Part shown: positions 22,168 through 34,572 of the stretch, one piece after another
Position numbering within the stretch: the stretch's first letter is position 1
Layout of the letters: each line of letters starts with the position of its first letter
Source: Salvia splendens
Taxonomy: Eukaryota > Streptophyta > Magnoliopsida > Lamiales > Lamiaceae
Length of the DNA: 64,000 bases
Reading direction: 5' to 3'
NCBI RefSeq assembly: GCF_004379255.2
Contig: NC_056042.1
Span: forward strand, 32,219,928-32,283,927
Translations under genes and position numbers: made by a program
Notes under the pieces: model-generated
Databases searched by the model: none
What the model saw: only the letters and a program-made list of their open reading frames with translations
Told to the model about the DNA's origin: nothing

Positions 22168-25100
22168 CTACCACAGAGAACTGAGTTTAGTTGCCAGCTT
22201 TGCACTCTTGTAATCGTCTCTGAGCTGAATAAACCTGAATTTGCAATCCACAAACTAATGATAAGAATAAGATGAGACAATGCAATTTGATGTTATGAAT
22301 TCGACACCCTGAGTCCTACCTTTTTGCATCTGTTTTTATACTTGGAGTTCCCTCAAACAGCGACGACAGGCTTTCAGGAGCGACAATAAACACGTTTGCT
22401 AGGCTGGGCCGACAGGATGAAGCGAAAATGGTAAATACGGGATTGTTTTGTTAATTTGTTGGAGAAGAAGACATAAAACTTCACTTACATGCCCAACAGC
22501 TCGAATTTCTCATCTACTGTAGGAGCATTGAAACACCGAACAAAGTCTGCATACTCTGATATGTCACGCTTGAGCTGCAGTCCTCCACTGCATAGTTTTT
22601 TACATTAGTCAAAATGGAAGAAAATGTGGGAGTTAGTTACAACTTCACATCTCACCACGAGATAAAATACAGTCAGGAAAGCATCATGTTGCTAACTCAT
22701 AGGGCTAACATGTGACAGACATCGACTCTATGAGTCCAAATATAGAGCCCTATGCATTGACCCTATGGAGCTCAGGGCAGTATCATTTTCCTGTTCAAGC
22801 TCATTCACGGTAAAGTTTTCCTATTTGCACGCTCAATCTATCTACTCAACTATGAATTTGAGCTTCTTACAGAGTATAAGATTATGAATTTTCAAGATAC
22901 TTAGACTAGTGTAGATATACTTCGTTAGCCTAGTCAATCCTTCTAGTATTATTTTGGTTATCCATCTCTTAAATATTTAAGAAGTGGTGGTCTAGGATGG
23001 GTGTGTGTCACTCCCATGGTTGTTCCTGATTACATCCAACATCATGCTCTCGCCATCATTGATTCAGGTGCCTGCAAGAACATCATGTCAACTATCTTAT
23101 CCACCAAGCCCAACCCTTGGCCATATTCTCTATCATGGATCCAAACGGCTACTTCTATGTTTAGTTTGATTCAGTGTGTTCCAACAAGTTTCCTTGGGCG
23201 AAGCTGATTTTGGTTCTGTTTCCCATGGGTGCATGGCCCCTATTGTTGGATATCGTGACAGTTGGGTCGAGCTGCTATTCAGGATGGTTGCATATCTCTC
23301 TTATGTGTTTCTTGTTTTCGCTTGATCATCATGTAGCTCGTCCCTCTTCCATTGATGAATTCTCCAACATTTTATCAGAGATTCTTACTGGTGGCTTATG
23401 TCCTCTTAGAGATATTTCAGCACAAAATCGACTTGGTGCCTGGACCTACCTAGCCTAACCTCCATCACTACTATGAGTTAAGCCGAGCATGATTCGTTGC
23501 ATCACTAAGTTAAACAAATAAATAGAAACAGCGGGAAGAAAGTTTCAGGAACCAAATATGTTTATCTCCCTCCTACTTATCTCGTGGAATATTGTTGATG
23601 CAACATTGCAGTTATAGGTCACTCTCAGGCATGTAATCACCATCACATATGAAGCTTCAGTAGATATATAAAAAGAATTATAAAAGAAATCAAGAACTAC
23701 CTCCAGTTGAAAGTGAACTTTTCCCAATGACTCATTACCAACTTGTGCAAGCGATTTCCCTGTAACATCACCAGTTTAAAATGCTATTTTACCACATCAG
23801 TTAATGAATTTCAACTAAAAAAATGAGTTAAAACATTATCTTCATTTATTTAAGTAATTGGTTATATCAATAACGGGGGAATGAAAGCTAAATGAAATGA
23901 AATATATCAATAGTTCGGCAACATATAACAACCCTGCGATCCAAAACAAAAGCCAATATCACTTCAGAGAATATATATTGGTCAGTAGACATCATTACTG
24001 AATAGTGCCAAACAAGATTTTCGCTCTGTTTATGTCAAGAATCTCACAGATACATACAATGAATTTACACTATAGTTCAAAAAACATGATAATCCCCAGG
24101 CTGCTATGAATCAAGTGTAAGCTAAGCCATCACATCCACCAGAACACTCTCAACTGCTTACATGGAAACAATCTCCTTACCAGTTCGGTGAGGAATGCCT
24201 GTTTGTTCAAACCATCAAGAGCTGTGAAAGCAGACTCAAGTACCCGGGAGAGATATGCAATAACTCTGAAATTGGACAGAGAAACCAAAGCTTAGTATAG
24301 AAGCAACTCGGACAAGAGTAGACCGAGAATGTGATGAAATTGAAAAAAAATACTCTTTCAGAAAGACAAGAAAAGAAAAAAGAGCACGTGAATGGGAATC
24401 TAATATTTGCCACACAATATATTCCTGGTATGCCACCTAAAGAACAAACTCTAAATTGAACATCACATACAGAAGTTCAAAAATGACTAAGCTTTCACAC
24501 CTAGTGCAAGCATTTGTTGGTCGCTGCTCCGGACTAATGTCATCGTCAGATGATCTGAAATCTGCAGCTTTCTGTTCAGCTGATTGCAGGCGATCAACCT
24601 TACAATAACTCAATAGTCAAATAAAACAATATCTAAGTAAACCAAAAGAGGCACGTGAAAAAGGTAAGAAAATTCAATTCTTAGAAAACAGGAATATCAT
24701 ACTTCCGGAGAGAATTTTAGTACTCACCTCAGCCATCACTGTTTCAATGCACAGCTGGAGCCCCTTGTAGGCAGCAGCTTCTGCACTGGACATTGCTGAT
24801 GCCATTTCTTCACAGGCAGCAGCATGTGCACCCTCCACAGGCAGTAAGATTTGAGAAACAGAGTTCGCAAAAAACTGCAAAATCAGAATTCTTACTAGTA
24901 AGATTTGGCACAAGTTCTACTATACACGTCAAGAAACACAACTGTAAGCAAAATGACATACTTGTTGAAGAACAACCACACTACTTCCACACTGCTGTAG
25001 AGTAAGCATAAAAGATTTAAAACCACTTTCTCCAGCTGCAGCAGCATTTTCTCCCTATATAATACCAAGTAAATTCTAACATTAAAATAGTTCAAGAACA

Positions 25101-28100
25101 AGATCTGCAAATACGACATTCATTTTTGCATATTGTAACCATCGAAAGACTCAAGAAAGCTAAAAGTATCAAGTCATTACTATAGATGTGGCTCCTGTAA
25201 CTCTTCGACCCACACTAGTTCCTAGAGCAAACCGTTCTCTAGATGCTGCAGCATCAATCAGGCTTTCTTTCGCTCTTTCAAGGCCTTCAGTTATATATTG
25301 ACTTACCTAAAGAAGGAAAAGGAATAAGAAGATGATAAAATAGTTTCTTAGACACCTACAAAAAGAATTCAGAGTACTGCAAGAAACTGATAATCTCGCC
25401 TGCTTCAAAAAGCATGTGAAAACGAGCCGAACGTTAGCTGCAAGAGTAGTTTCCTGCACGATAGTAAGATATAATCTACTATTAGTTAAAGCTATTGAAC
25501 AATTTTAGCAATCACATAATGGACTCTCTCTATCTCTTAATGTTTGAACTCGAGAAATGACAGCATAAAATTCTCAAATTTATGTAATTGATCACAGAAT
25601 AAATAACAGTTGAACCAGATATACCTGTGTTGAAAACAAAGTACATCTGGATATGGCTTCTTCGTTCCAGTGTACAAAGTCGGTAACAATGGTGACAGAT
25701 ATCTGGTGTTGAGAAGATGCAATGGATGCTCCCTTGGAACGCCCAATTGTGCCCTTTGATTCAGAGGACGAGAACTCAATTCCTAGTTCCTCCATCTGCA
25801 GCATTTTCATTTTCACAGCCATTTGAAAAAACAATGCATTAAGCTAGTGAGCATATGAATTGTGATAATAGCCACTAGGTCAGAAGGCTCTCTCTTTCTA
25901 AAGCAAGAGAGGAAGACAAAGATGGAGATCCATAGTTTAGGACGGACCTTTGCCTTATAGAGTAGCCTAAGAGAAACCTTTTCACATTCTATATATGTAT
26001 CTTTGTGGGGAAGAAAAAGTGACTCAGTCAAGCCTGCACAGAAAGATAAGATGAAGATTATAAATTCATCAATGTGCTATCTACAGAATCTGTTAACATA
26101 GCAGATAATATCTTTCAGCAGAAGCAACCGTTTTTTCCAATAAATATCTCTCGTGATGCCACACGATAAGAGATTCCAACAGAAGGTATACCAGTAAACA
26201 GTTGTCTCCAGTGATAAATAGATTGCTTGATTTCTTATAATATTCTGAACATGGCTTTCTCCTTTGAATTATTATCTTCTTACATGTGATCTAGTAGAGT
26301 GGATTCAACACAAGCATAAATACCATGATGAAAGTATCAAAGGAACATCAAACCTTTTTATTTTTCCTGAATTTACATAGAATTCTATATGTGCAGATAA
26401 CAGAAAACTTATGTTCCCAAGTCAGGCTGAAGATAGTTGATGTTGTAGAAAGTCTCTCGATAATTTTATATTATGTACCTTCAACATCCAAGTCACCACA
26501 GCCCACGCTATGCAAGTCCTTAGAAAGTTCAAGCGTTTTCTCATACGACACTGCTAGCATTCTCAGATACTGAGGGTAATAAGGAAATTGTTAATATTTT
26601 TAATTCTGAACTCATAACATAATAGAATTTTCCAGCTCCATAAGGGACTCACTAATATAAGCCCTCCTTCTTCCTTGGAAGGTGGATTAACAAGAGATGG
26701 TTTCAACAATAGCTTCTCAAGAAGATTAGGAACTCGGTCTTCCAGGACACGCTTCATGTGAAACAAAATAAAAACAAAATCAATAATGTAGAACATAATA
26801 CCAGATATCTTATGATATATGCATATTTGAGAAATATATGCAAGATATTTGAGAGGTCAGAAAAATATGCAATATATTTTGAAATTATCAATGACTTGAA
26901 CAAATTTTTAGATGTGCTTGAGAAGGGAAAATGGGTATATGCAGAAAAGTCTCTCTCCAACCTCAACTTTTCAAAGTCCCCTTTTTAATTTTACAGCTTA
27001 TAAGTTTTTCCTGCATCAGAGTTTTAGATGTAAAGATCTTTGCTAAATAAAAACCATTTCAAAAGCAGCCTCCACCATACTTATTTACAGAATTTAGTTT
27101 TACCATGGAGGAAAGAATGATAGCCAGGTCTTGTTAATGATGGAAAAAACAATCAAACCAGAATACCTGAACCAATATCGACATGACATCATTGGGGTAA
27201 GGAAATACTGCTGTTATGGTTTCTGCTTCTTTCTTTACAGTATCTGCAAGAAAGTAGAAACAAAAGCAAAATGAGTTGTCAAACCCAACTCATGAGATAA
27301 GGTGTAGTTTTTCAGACCAGTAATTTCTTTGTACAATGAAGAGAGCCCTTGCCCAACATTGCTAGGAATGGGTTGAGATCCAGAGTCACCAAGAACCACT
27401 TGCACATCAGCATTCATGACCTCCAAATCAAACATTGGACGTAACCCCACATAATGTTGCATAACACTAGTACCCCTGTTAACTGAATACAGACATCACT
27501 AGTAGTATTTCAGCTACACAATCAAGCAACATAAGTTATGCATGTCGCAAAGATAATGCCCGGCAATGCAGACATGCTTAATGGCACATATCTTAATCTT
27601 CAAGACCAATGACCAATCCTTTGAAAGAAAAAATAGAAACAGATGACAATAGTAACAATGAAGGTGAAGATGATAATAGCACCTAAAAGGTAAAAAAAAA
27701 AAATAAATAGATAACAGATTGCACTAATTGATCTTTTAAAGTTTCAGCTTCTTTGTCATTTTACAGACATGATGAAAATCCATAGAGTGAATCTTGGAAA
27801 ATGCTCTATTGCAACAAAACATTCTGCCCGCCTGATTGAACAAATCACCTGCAACAAAATAATTGCACACTGGGCCATTGAACACAGATCCTTTTTCTGT
27901 GAGGCTACATCAAATCTGGACAGCAATTTGTTTTCCAGTTCTGCACACAATTTAGAACAAAAACCAATAATCAAAACTAAGCAAATGGGGGATATTAGAT
28001 TCAAATTAAATGTGTGCTTCTAGAGCCAGAATTCAAGCGGTGAGCTTCATTTAAAGATTTATATACTTTGTTGATCGAACCAGATTCTGAAGCACAGTTA

Positions 28101-30206
28101 CGCTAGGTTATGCTACAACCATAGGCTCGAAAGTCCTCGGTAATTTCAAGTTAAATGGATCATATAGCCAAAAGTAAATCAGTCAACTAAAAACAAAATC
28201 ATACCATTGCAATATTCCTGGAGATTACCAACTGCAACTTCCAATCCTTTGCTTGCTGTTGCATTTCCTGAGACAGTCATGGCTTGTCTTCCAGGATCTT
28301 CTTCGGCAAATGATCCTATATTGACAGTAGTTACCAGAACTTTCATACTTTTGTAATCAAGAAGGAAATATAAATCACAGTACATGAATAAGAGGTTTAT
28401 CTCAGTTCCGGGACATGATTTACTCAAATCATATGACACATTTCTGAAGAAGGATGTTAAAACTCTTAAATCTTGTCCCAGATCGACTTGGTGATGATCC
28501 TAGCTTGTCTATATAAGTATGGGTAATCCTCCCCCTTATAAGGCCTTTTAAGGGGTGAGTGGCCCATTTCTAATATGGTATCAGAGCGGGCTCAAGTCGA
28601 TGATGGATTTATCTCTTCTCGTGCCTACCCACGTGATGGAAGTCCGATGTGTCATTCCGGCCCACGCGTGAGGGGGCGTGTTAAAACTCTTAAATCTTGT
28701 CCCAGATCGACTTGGTGATGATCCTAGCTTGTCTATATAAGTATGGATAACCCTCCCCCTTATAAGGCCTTTTAAGGGGTGAGTCCCATTTCTAATAAAG
28801 GAACATGATTTAAATTACAGGAGATGGCTTTCAGTTTACAGAAGACTAATACCAAGAACTTCTTTCTCAGATTAAAAAAAAAACTGCTAATTCTCAGATT
28901 CCCATAAAAGGGGTTCATCTTACTCAATTTTTGCGCAATTGATGCAGCCTCAGATACCCGGGTATCATCTGAGAATAAAGGTGAGAGTTCCATTAGGTCA
29001 CCAGGACTGCTGTTAAACTCCATCAGGTACTGCAGGATGAAGATCGCTTAGCACTATTTAAGATGGTGTCGACATTGCTAATCATCATAAGCAGAGAGGC
29101 TTTTATGGCCACACAATTGTAGTAGACACATAGAGGCACATCTGAGCCTTCTTATAAAGAGTCTACCTTAATAAGATCTATTGTTTGACTGGCATTTTCT
29201 CTCTGGGTGTCTGCACTCTGACAATAAAAATGACAAAATTCAAAAGATCAATTTCCGAAATTCAGACAGGCATTGCCAAGATATATATATGAGTAATGAA
29301 GTAAGTGAAACAGCAATAGTGTTAGATTAGCTTTACATGGCAATCATCAAATAAAAATTATAAACAACTATCTATACATGTAGAGTTGCATATGGTTTCA
29401 CCTGAAGATGGTCCCCAATCTTAGCAGCAGTTTGGCCAACGCTCGATATGCGGGAATCCAACCTTGCAAAACTATCGAACAGGACCTCAACACGTTTTTC
29501 GAGCTGTGTGCCGCATGAAGAAAGAAGCAAAAACAGAAAAGTGCAGCCATACACTTCATTAAGCAAAAATGTTAAAGAGACACCACTCCACAAAAAAGGA
29601 CATGCGTGATACATGCGATAAAAGAGCTAGAACAACTGACCTCAGAAAGTGTATTACGGTGCTTAAAATCTTGACTTGCTACTTCCTTCTTAAGATTGTT
29701 GAGTTTCCCATCAATCTTTGGGCACACATGAATATTAGAAAGGCGAACAAGTAAAAGAAACCGATAACCCAGTACTATGTTGAAACTTACCTTCTTTCTA
29801 AGATCAATCAACTGCGTACCCGAATTCTTGAATAAAGATAACAGAGCATCTACTTGGGGAAACAATGGGCTTGATATTCCTACTGAGAATTTCGCAGCTT
29901 CTGACTGAGTTCGCGTATGACCACGTGGCATAACATCATTTACACTAGCTTTTTCAGAAGCATCTATTTCTTCTAAACACGATGGTAAGAACTGATTTAC
30001 TAACTTCCGGAACAGTACATCAAATGAAAAGTCACCCTACATTATACAGGCAAGCACATAGAAGAGCAGCCGAATAAGCTGCAATTCACGTAAAAGTGAT
30101 CAAGACACATACACTCAAAACACAACCTAGCCCTCACCTTGAACTCATCAATGCTCAAAATTATTGCAGAGGCACCATTAGTTGCACCATTTTTCGTCTC
30201 TTCCAT
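22168..30206 (-). CDS. SEC10: Exocyst complex subunit SEC10, copy B (all 24 exons, one frameshift)
   Basis: SEC10 is a core subunit of the octameric exocyst, which tethers secretory vesicles to the plasma membrane. Exons on the minus strand: 30138-30206, 29791-30036, 29641-29715, 29402-29503, 29167-29217, 28924-29029, 28205-28315, 27849-27940, 27318-27482, 27167-27243, 26653-26751, 26479-26569, 25948-26033, 25625-25795, 25400-25453, 25181-25306, 24962-25054, 24728-24874, 24501-24598, 24181-24265, 23701-23759, 22489-22587, 22320-22403 and 22168-22234. With exon 9 as in copy A the protein would be 817 aa, close to the family size. Markers: GDFSFDVLF, LFDSFARLDSRISSVG, GNATASKGLEVAV, LLPVEGAHAA and YKSAKLATKLSSLW. 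The start ATG directly follows a leader-intron acceptor. Copy B lacks one G in exon 9 (near 27480; CCCTGTTAAC against CCCTGTTGAAC in copy A), which breaks the frame after about residue 284. Intron 15 has a GC donor. This is the only copy with the N-terminus, so the frameshift may be a sequence error. Confidence 0.9.
22990..23505 (+). pseudogene. Ty3/gypsy protease-RT linker remnant in a SEC10 intron (copy B)
   Basis: Counterpart of 8297-8810 with a few substitutions (for example Thr for Asn in the stretch after the IIDSGACKNIMS motif). It has the same frameshifts and the same position between SEC10 exons 21 and 22, so it was already dead and fixed before the duplication. Confidence 0.65.
28455..28797 (+). 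mobile_element. TRIM retroelement in SEC10 intron 6 (copy B)
   Basis: Same element as 13757-14101. The LTRs are 28455-28575 (121 bases) and 28679-28797 (119 bases, two bases lost). The tRNA-Met primer site TGGTATCAGAGCGGG follows the first LTR. The 5-base target duplication AAGGA is perfect here (28450-28454 and 28798-28802), which fixes the element boundaries. Confidence 0.92.
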
Positions 30207-30546
30207 CTAAGAAAGAGCAAATTATGACAAGTATCAAGTATGGTTTGGGAATCACCGACTAATAAGCAAATCAGAATCGATAAATGTAGGCCTACTCTTA
30301 TTGGCCAAAGTCAGTAGAAGGATGTCTATGATAGATAGCCTTTGCATAGTGCGACAATCGAAAATAAAATGGTACACTGAGCTGAGCAAACGTGCTTAAA
30401 TATATCACAAAATCAAATCATCCACTACATACACGAAAAAAAATCACAATGTGTTCTTCAAAATGGAAATAACAGAAATCTACAGTATCACTCAGCGAGA
30501 AAACATCAAAATAGAACGAAAATTAAAATTCCAACTGGAAATTCAC

Positions 30547-30700
30547 CTGAACGGTCGACGACGGTGGTGTTGGAACCGCGAAGCTTCACAGTGAGGAATC
30601 AATACCAAAAAAGGATCTACCGCGAAATTTGCCGCACACTGTTTTGCATGTATCTGTTTAGGTGCATTGCGATAGAAATCTGAACCACAATGCGAAGAAT
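30547..30700 (-). promoter_or_regulatory. SEC10-B leader exon and leader intron
   Basis: A donor (CAG/GTGAAT on the minus strand) at 30546-30547 and the acceptor TTTCTTAG directly before the ATG at 30206 define a 5' UTR intron of about 340 bases. The upstream end of the leader exon is not determined. This region is unique to copy B, so only SEC10-B keeps its own promoter. Confidence 0.6.
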
Positions 30701-31759
30701 TTTAGAGAGAAAAACAGTATTAACAGCGATTTGTGCAAAAATTTTAGCTGCCGAAGAATTTTTGGGGTTTTTTCGCGCAAGTTTTCATCAACCGTTGCGC
30801 ATGAAAAATAGCATCAATTACTTTGACCGCAGCGAGTAAATCTAAAACTGTAAAAGTAAATAGTAGCACTACTATTTACCGCTGTGATTTTCAAGTATAT
30901 TTCTCAAATGATTGATGATTCTACCTTAAATTTTCCCATTCTAAAAGTTTTGGAACTCGTTTTGATTTAAATATTAATCTCGTTATAGGTAAACCAAGTT
31001 AAGAAAATTTAATCCAATTTTACTTTATTCATGTCACCAAAATTTCATAAAAATAAAGATATTACTTAGTATTATAAAACTAATATATTAAAGTAGGACT
31101 CATATGTCACTAACTTTTTCAACCCACTTTTTATTACATTTCTTAAAACTTGTGTCGAGTTAAATAGTGAAATTATAAAGGACGGAGGGAGTAATACTTT
31201 ATTAATAGGGATCCTACTTTTCTCAGCATAAATTTTTAAAAAAATGTGAAGAAATATGATTAATAAATATAGTGAAATGTTACATTTTTATATACAATTA
31301 ATTTTGTACTAGGTATAAAATATGAGTGGTAATGGATTGTGGGACCTAATAAAATGAGATTTATATTGATGGATAAATGAAAATGGCAAAATAAAGCTTC
31401 TACTATTTAGACTAAATGAGTTGTTAATATTTTACAAAGTAAATTGATTTAACGACAGCTTAATTGCAAAAGTAGTATAAACGTTGAAAATTCATTCTTC
31501 CTTGGTAAAATGTCCTACTTTGAGTCGACAAAGAGTTTATAGGAAGAAATTTTTACATGATTTTGTTATAGTAGAACACGACTTTGTAGCTTGTTTTGTT
31601 TGAGAGCACAAGTTTGTAGTAATAAACAGCATTTACTGCACCAGACTTGTGACTACAAGAAGCTAAATTCGACACTGGATTAGAATCCAAACTAATCTTG
31701 TAACATGCTAGTAGTAAAGATCCATTAAAAAGAAGGTAAAAACCAGATCTTTCCTCTCT
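30701..31759. other. Intergenic region SEC10-B / NPY-like
   Basis: AT-rich DNA with the upstream region of SEC10 (left) and the 3' flank of the NPY-like gene (right). A MITE end, GGACGGAGGGAGTA, is visible at about 31181-31194, but its partner end is not clear. No gene is seen. Confidence 0.65.
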
Positions 31760-34572
31760 CTAAGACACAGAATGCCTCCCTTTCCTCGTCGGAGTCGACT
31801 TCGCCTCGTCGTGGATGCCCGAGCCGAGACTCTCCGATGAATCGGACCCGCTGTTCTCCGCCTGCGCCGCCTTGTTCGACCAAATCTTGGAGAAGATCCT
31901 CTTTGACATGATCACACCCTTCATCTTGCTGATGGCGGCCCTGTCCGAGTTCCCATTCATCTTGCTCTCCCCGTTGCTCCTCTCGTGCATCGCTCCGTTG
32001 CCCACCCTCAGGGAGGCCAGCTCGCCTCTCAGCGCTCTGAGCTCCTCCGACGAGGCAACAGCATCCCAATCCTCATCGGTGTTGGTCGTCTGCGACCGGG
32101 AGCTGCCGTAGGAGCTGGAGTTGAGGTCCTTGATGGCCTTGGGCAGGTCCGGGGTGCTGCTCCCGGAGGAGGCAGAAGCCCGGACTTGCTCGAAAAAGAG
32201 TACCTGCACCACCACGCGTAGAGGGAGCCTCTCGTTCTGCACGGCATGCATGCACGCCTCCGCAGAGAGCTTCTTGCAGTCCATCAACCGGCATAGCTTC
32301 TTCCGCTCGCTCTTACTGATCCCGGGGTGCACCTGCGCCATCGTCCCACAAAAGATTGTCAACAACTCGCTCTAATGTATCAAATCGCAATGAAGCAAAG
32401 GTTTTTTTTTTAATTTTTACCTTGAGATATGTATCGATGGAGCGATATAGAGCATCGTGGGAAGGCCGTGGATAGCTCGAGACGAGCTCTGCAATCCCGG
32501 TGAAGGTAGCTAGTGGTAGATTAGGATCCTTTGCAATCTCAACAAGGTAGCCGTCGACGAGCTTTGCCACCATCAGCTTCGAAGCTTCGGAGAGAATCCC
32601 GGGCCTCACTGGACTCGACATATCTTGAATCTCGCCGCAATTTTCCATCTCGGACATGGAGTTCTTGTCTCGTGTCACAAATTCCTCAAGTATTTTTGTG
32701 ACCACTTGGACATCGTACATTGTCTCTTCCCCGTCAGAAGCTCGAATCAACAGATCAGTGACGGAAGCCTCCTCCAACTGACGCCCTATCCTTTTCGCCA
32801 GCTCCATCTTGACCGTCTCTCCCGAGTCAGCGGAGATGGATGCTTTCAACAGCTTGAGCAAGAAACTGCACGAGACGCTGCCCTTCTCCGCGGGCAACAG
32901 CCACACGATGGTGTCCAAGATGTTGCGATACTTGGCCAGATCATTCTGTTGGATAACATTCTTGCCAGAGCCGGGTAGTTTACGGTAAGCATACGCTTTC
33001 AAAGCCCCTCCGATCACCTCACTAGATACAACTTGTTTGTTCTTAATAGTCATGATGATCTTCTTGAACAAATCTATGTCAAGCTCACACAAGTCCTCGA
33101 CCCACCAGTCATTCGGGACCATTCGGTTTCTGAGGGCGTCCCAGCTGGGGTCGTTCCCATTTTCCTCAGCAATCTTCTTCCGGTTGTACGAGTAGGACCA
33201 ATCTACCTTGGATACATGAACGGACGCTTTGGAAGCGATAGCATCGATGCACTGGCTGATTATCTTCGCTTCCTCGCTCATCGGGGACGTGGATTTCACA
33301 GTCTGAACAACTATGATGGAGTCCTTCCAGCTTCTGAAAATCACCGAGTTGAGGAAAACATCGACCTTGTAGATGAGGTTGCCTTTCTCTACCGTCTCAT
33401 GCATCTCGAGATACTCAGCAGCACAACGGCTTGTAACAACGTTATAAGCATTTAGGGTAACAGTCATCCCGTAACAAAACTTGGTACAAACTTCAAAGGC
33501 GCTGGCGCCGCCTGGAATATCATCAATATTGACCTCATCGCCATTTCCATCATTACCCGAAGAAACCAACTTCTGTAACCGTGCACATTTAGAGAGAAGA
33601 GGAAACTGCACATTTCATTTTAGTCAAAATCAGTAAAGGTAGAACTTAACATATATACGAGCATTAACGAATAGATAACATACATAATTTTCGTTAGAAT
33701 ATTCGTAAGATCACCATACCTTGTGAAGGTAGAACTTAACATCGCCAATGTGAACGATAATGTCGGTAGCCAACTCACTAGCCACATATCTGCAGATACG
33801 AGTGTTTTAACATTAGGACATTCTTAAGACGACGATCACCACCTTCACGAATACACTCACAAAAGGAAAGTGACTTTATCACGATAGTTCAAGAAGCCTT
33901 GAGGTACTATTAAAATAGTCATAATCATTATTCGGTTTCATATGCATCAAATAATTCAGTTGTGTATGCATTTTCCGGGGATGGGCCGAGAGCTTTAGTT
34001 GAAAAGTTACATATTTTTGTCCTAAAAAATGGTCGAAAGCCATGAAATAAGTCCTGCCAATAAATCATTCAACTCAATAGGAACAAAGCTTGAGCTTAAA
34101 AACATGGGATACAGCCCATTAACAATCTTTTTCGAGTTGGCAAATGCACAGAAACATCGAAAAGAAAGAGTAAAGCTTCTTGGAGCAAGAACGCCAACTT
34201 AGACGAACATATTGCTGTGTACACATAAAAGGATAGAAAGAGAGGCTGGAAATTGACCAACAACCATTATGATTTTACTAATCCGGTGATAGCGACTGAA
34301 TTAGCCCAATGTTTCATACTTTCACCTTCCATCAAAAAGCTAAAAGATAGAAAGTGGAGACAGCAAAACGATAACAGGAAAAGACATATAATACAAAGCC
34401 AAACAAAAGAAAAGAAATAAGAGATTCACATAAGTTCAGCAAGCATAGAGAATCATTCAAAGGAAGATACAAACATTGAACTTAAGAAGAAAGACAGACA
34501 GAGATCTAACCTGACACTGTTCCCATCGGTCTGAAACGTATCAGGCTTGGATCCAAGCTTCATAAACTTCAT
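31760..34572 (-). CDS. NPY: NPH3/BTB-POZ protein of the NPY family (NPY2/NPY4-like)
   Basis: Four exons on the minus strand: 34511-34572, 33720-33789, 32421-33605 and 31760-32332, giving 629 aa. The N-terminus [17 protein letters not shown] is the signature of the NPY (NAKED PINS IN YUC MUTANTS) group. The BTB domain spans about residues 22-112 ([23 protein letters not shown]). The NPH3 domain starts at PNDWWVEDL (about 208) and runs to about 500, including LVWLLP-type and [18 protein letters not shown] blocks. A short coiled coil is likely at [17 protein letters not shown] (about 533-549), and the C-terminus is Ser/Lys-rich. NPY proteins act with PINOID-type AGC kinases in auxin-dependent organogenesis and phototropism-like signalling; BTB-NPH3 proteins can serve as CUL3 adaptors. 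The similarity to NPY2/NPY4 rather than NPY1 is judged from the long C-terminus and the SSESLGS motif. The gene is intact, with GT-AG introns. Confidence 0.93.

Larger units (their letters stand above)
14538..29233. repeat. Tandem duplication, copy B (QWRF-SEC10 block)
   Basis: This 14.7 kb unit is about 2 kb longer than copy A. The excess is mainly a 1.8 kb Harbinger-type insertion (19660-21457) and about 330 bases at 21527-21857. Homology with copy A stops after ACAATAAAAATGA at 29233. Beyond this the sequence continues into the unduplicated SEC10 N-terminal exons, so SEC10 spans the right boundary. Confidence 0.92.

Noticed and set aside
29572..29931. 119-codon minus-strand frame as a separate gene
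   Set aside because: It is SEC10 exons 2 and 3 read through the intron between them.
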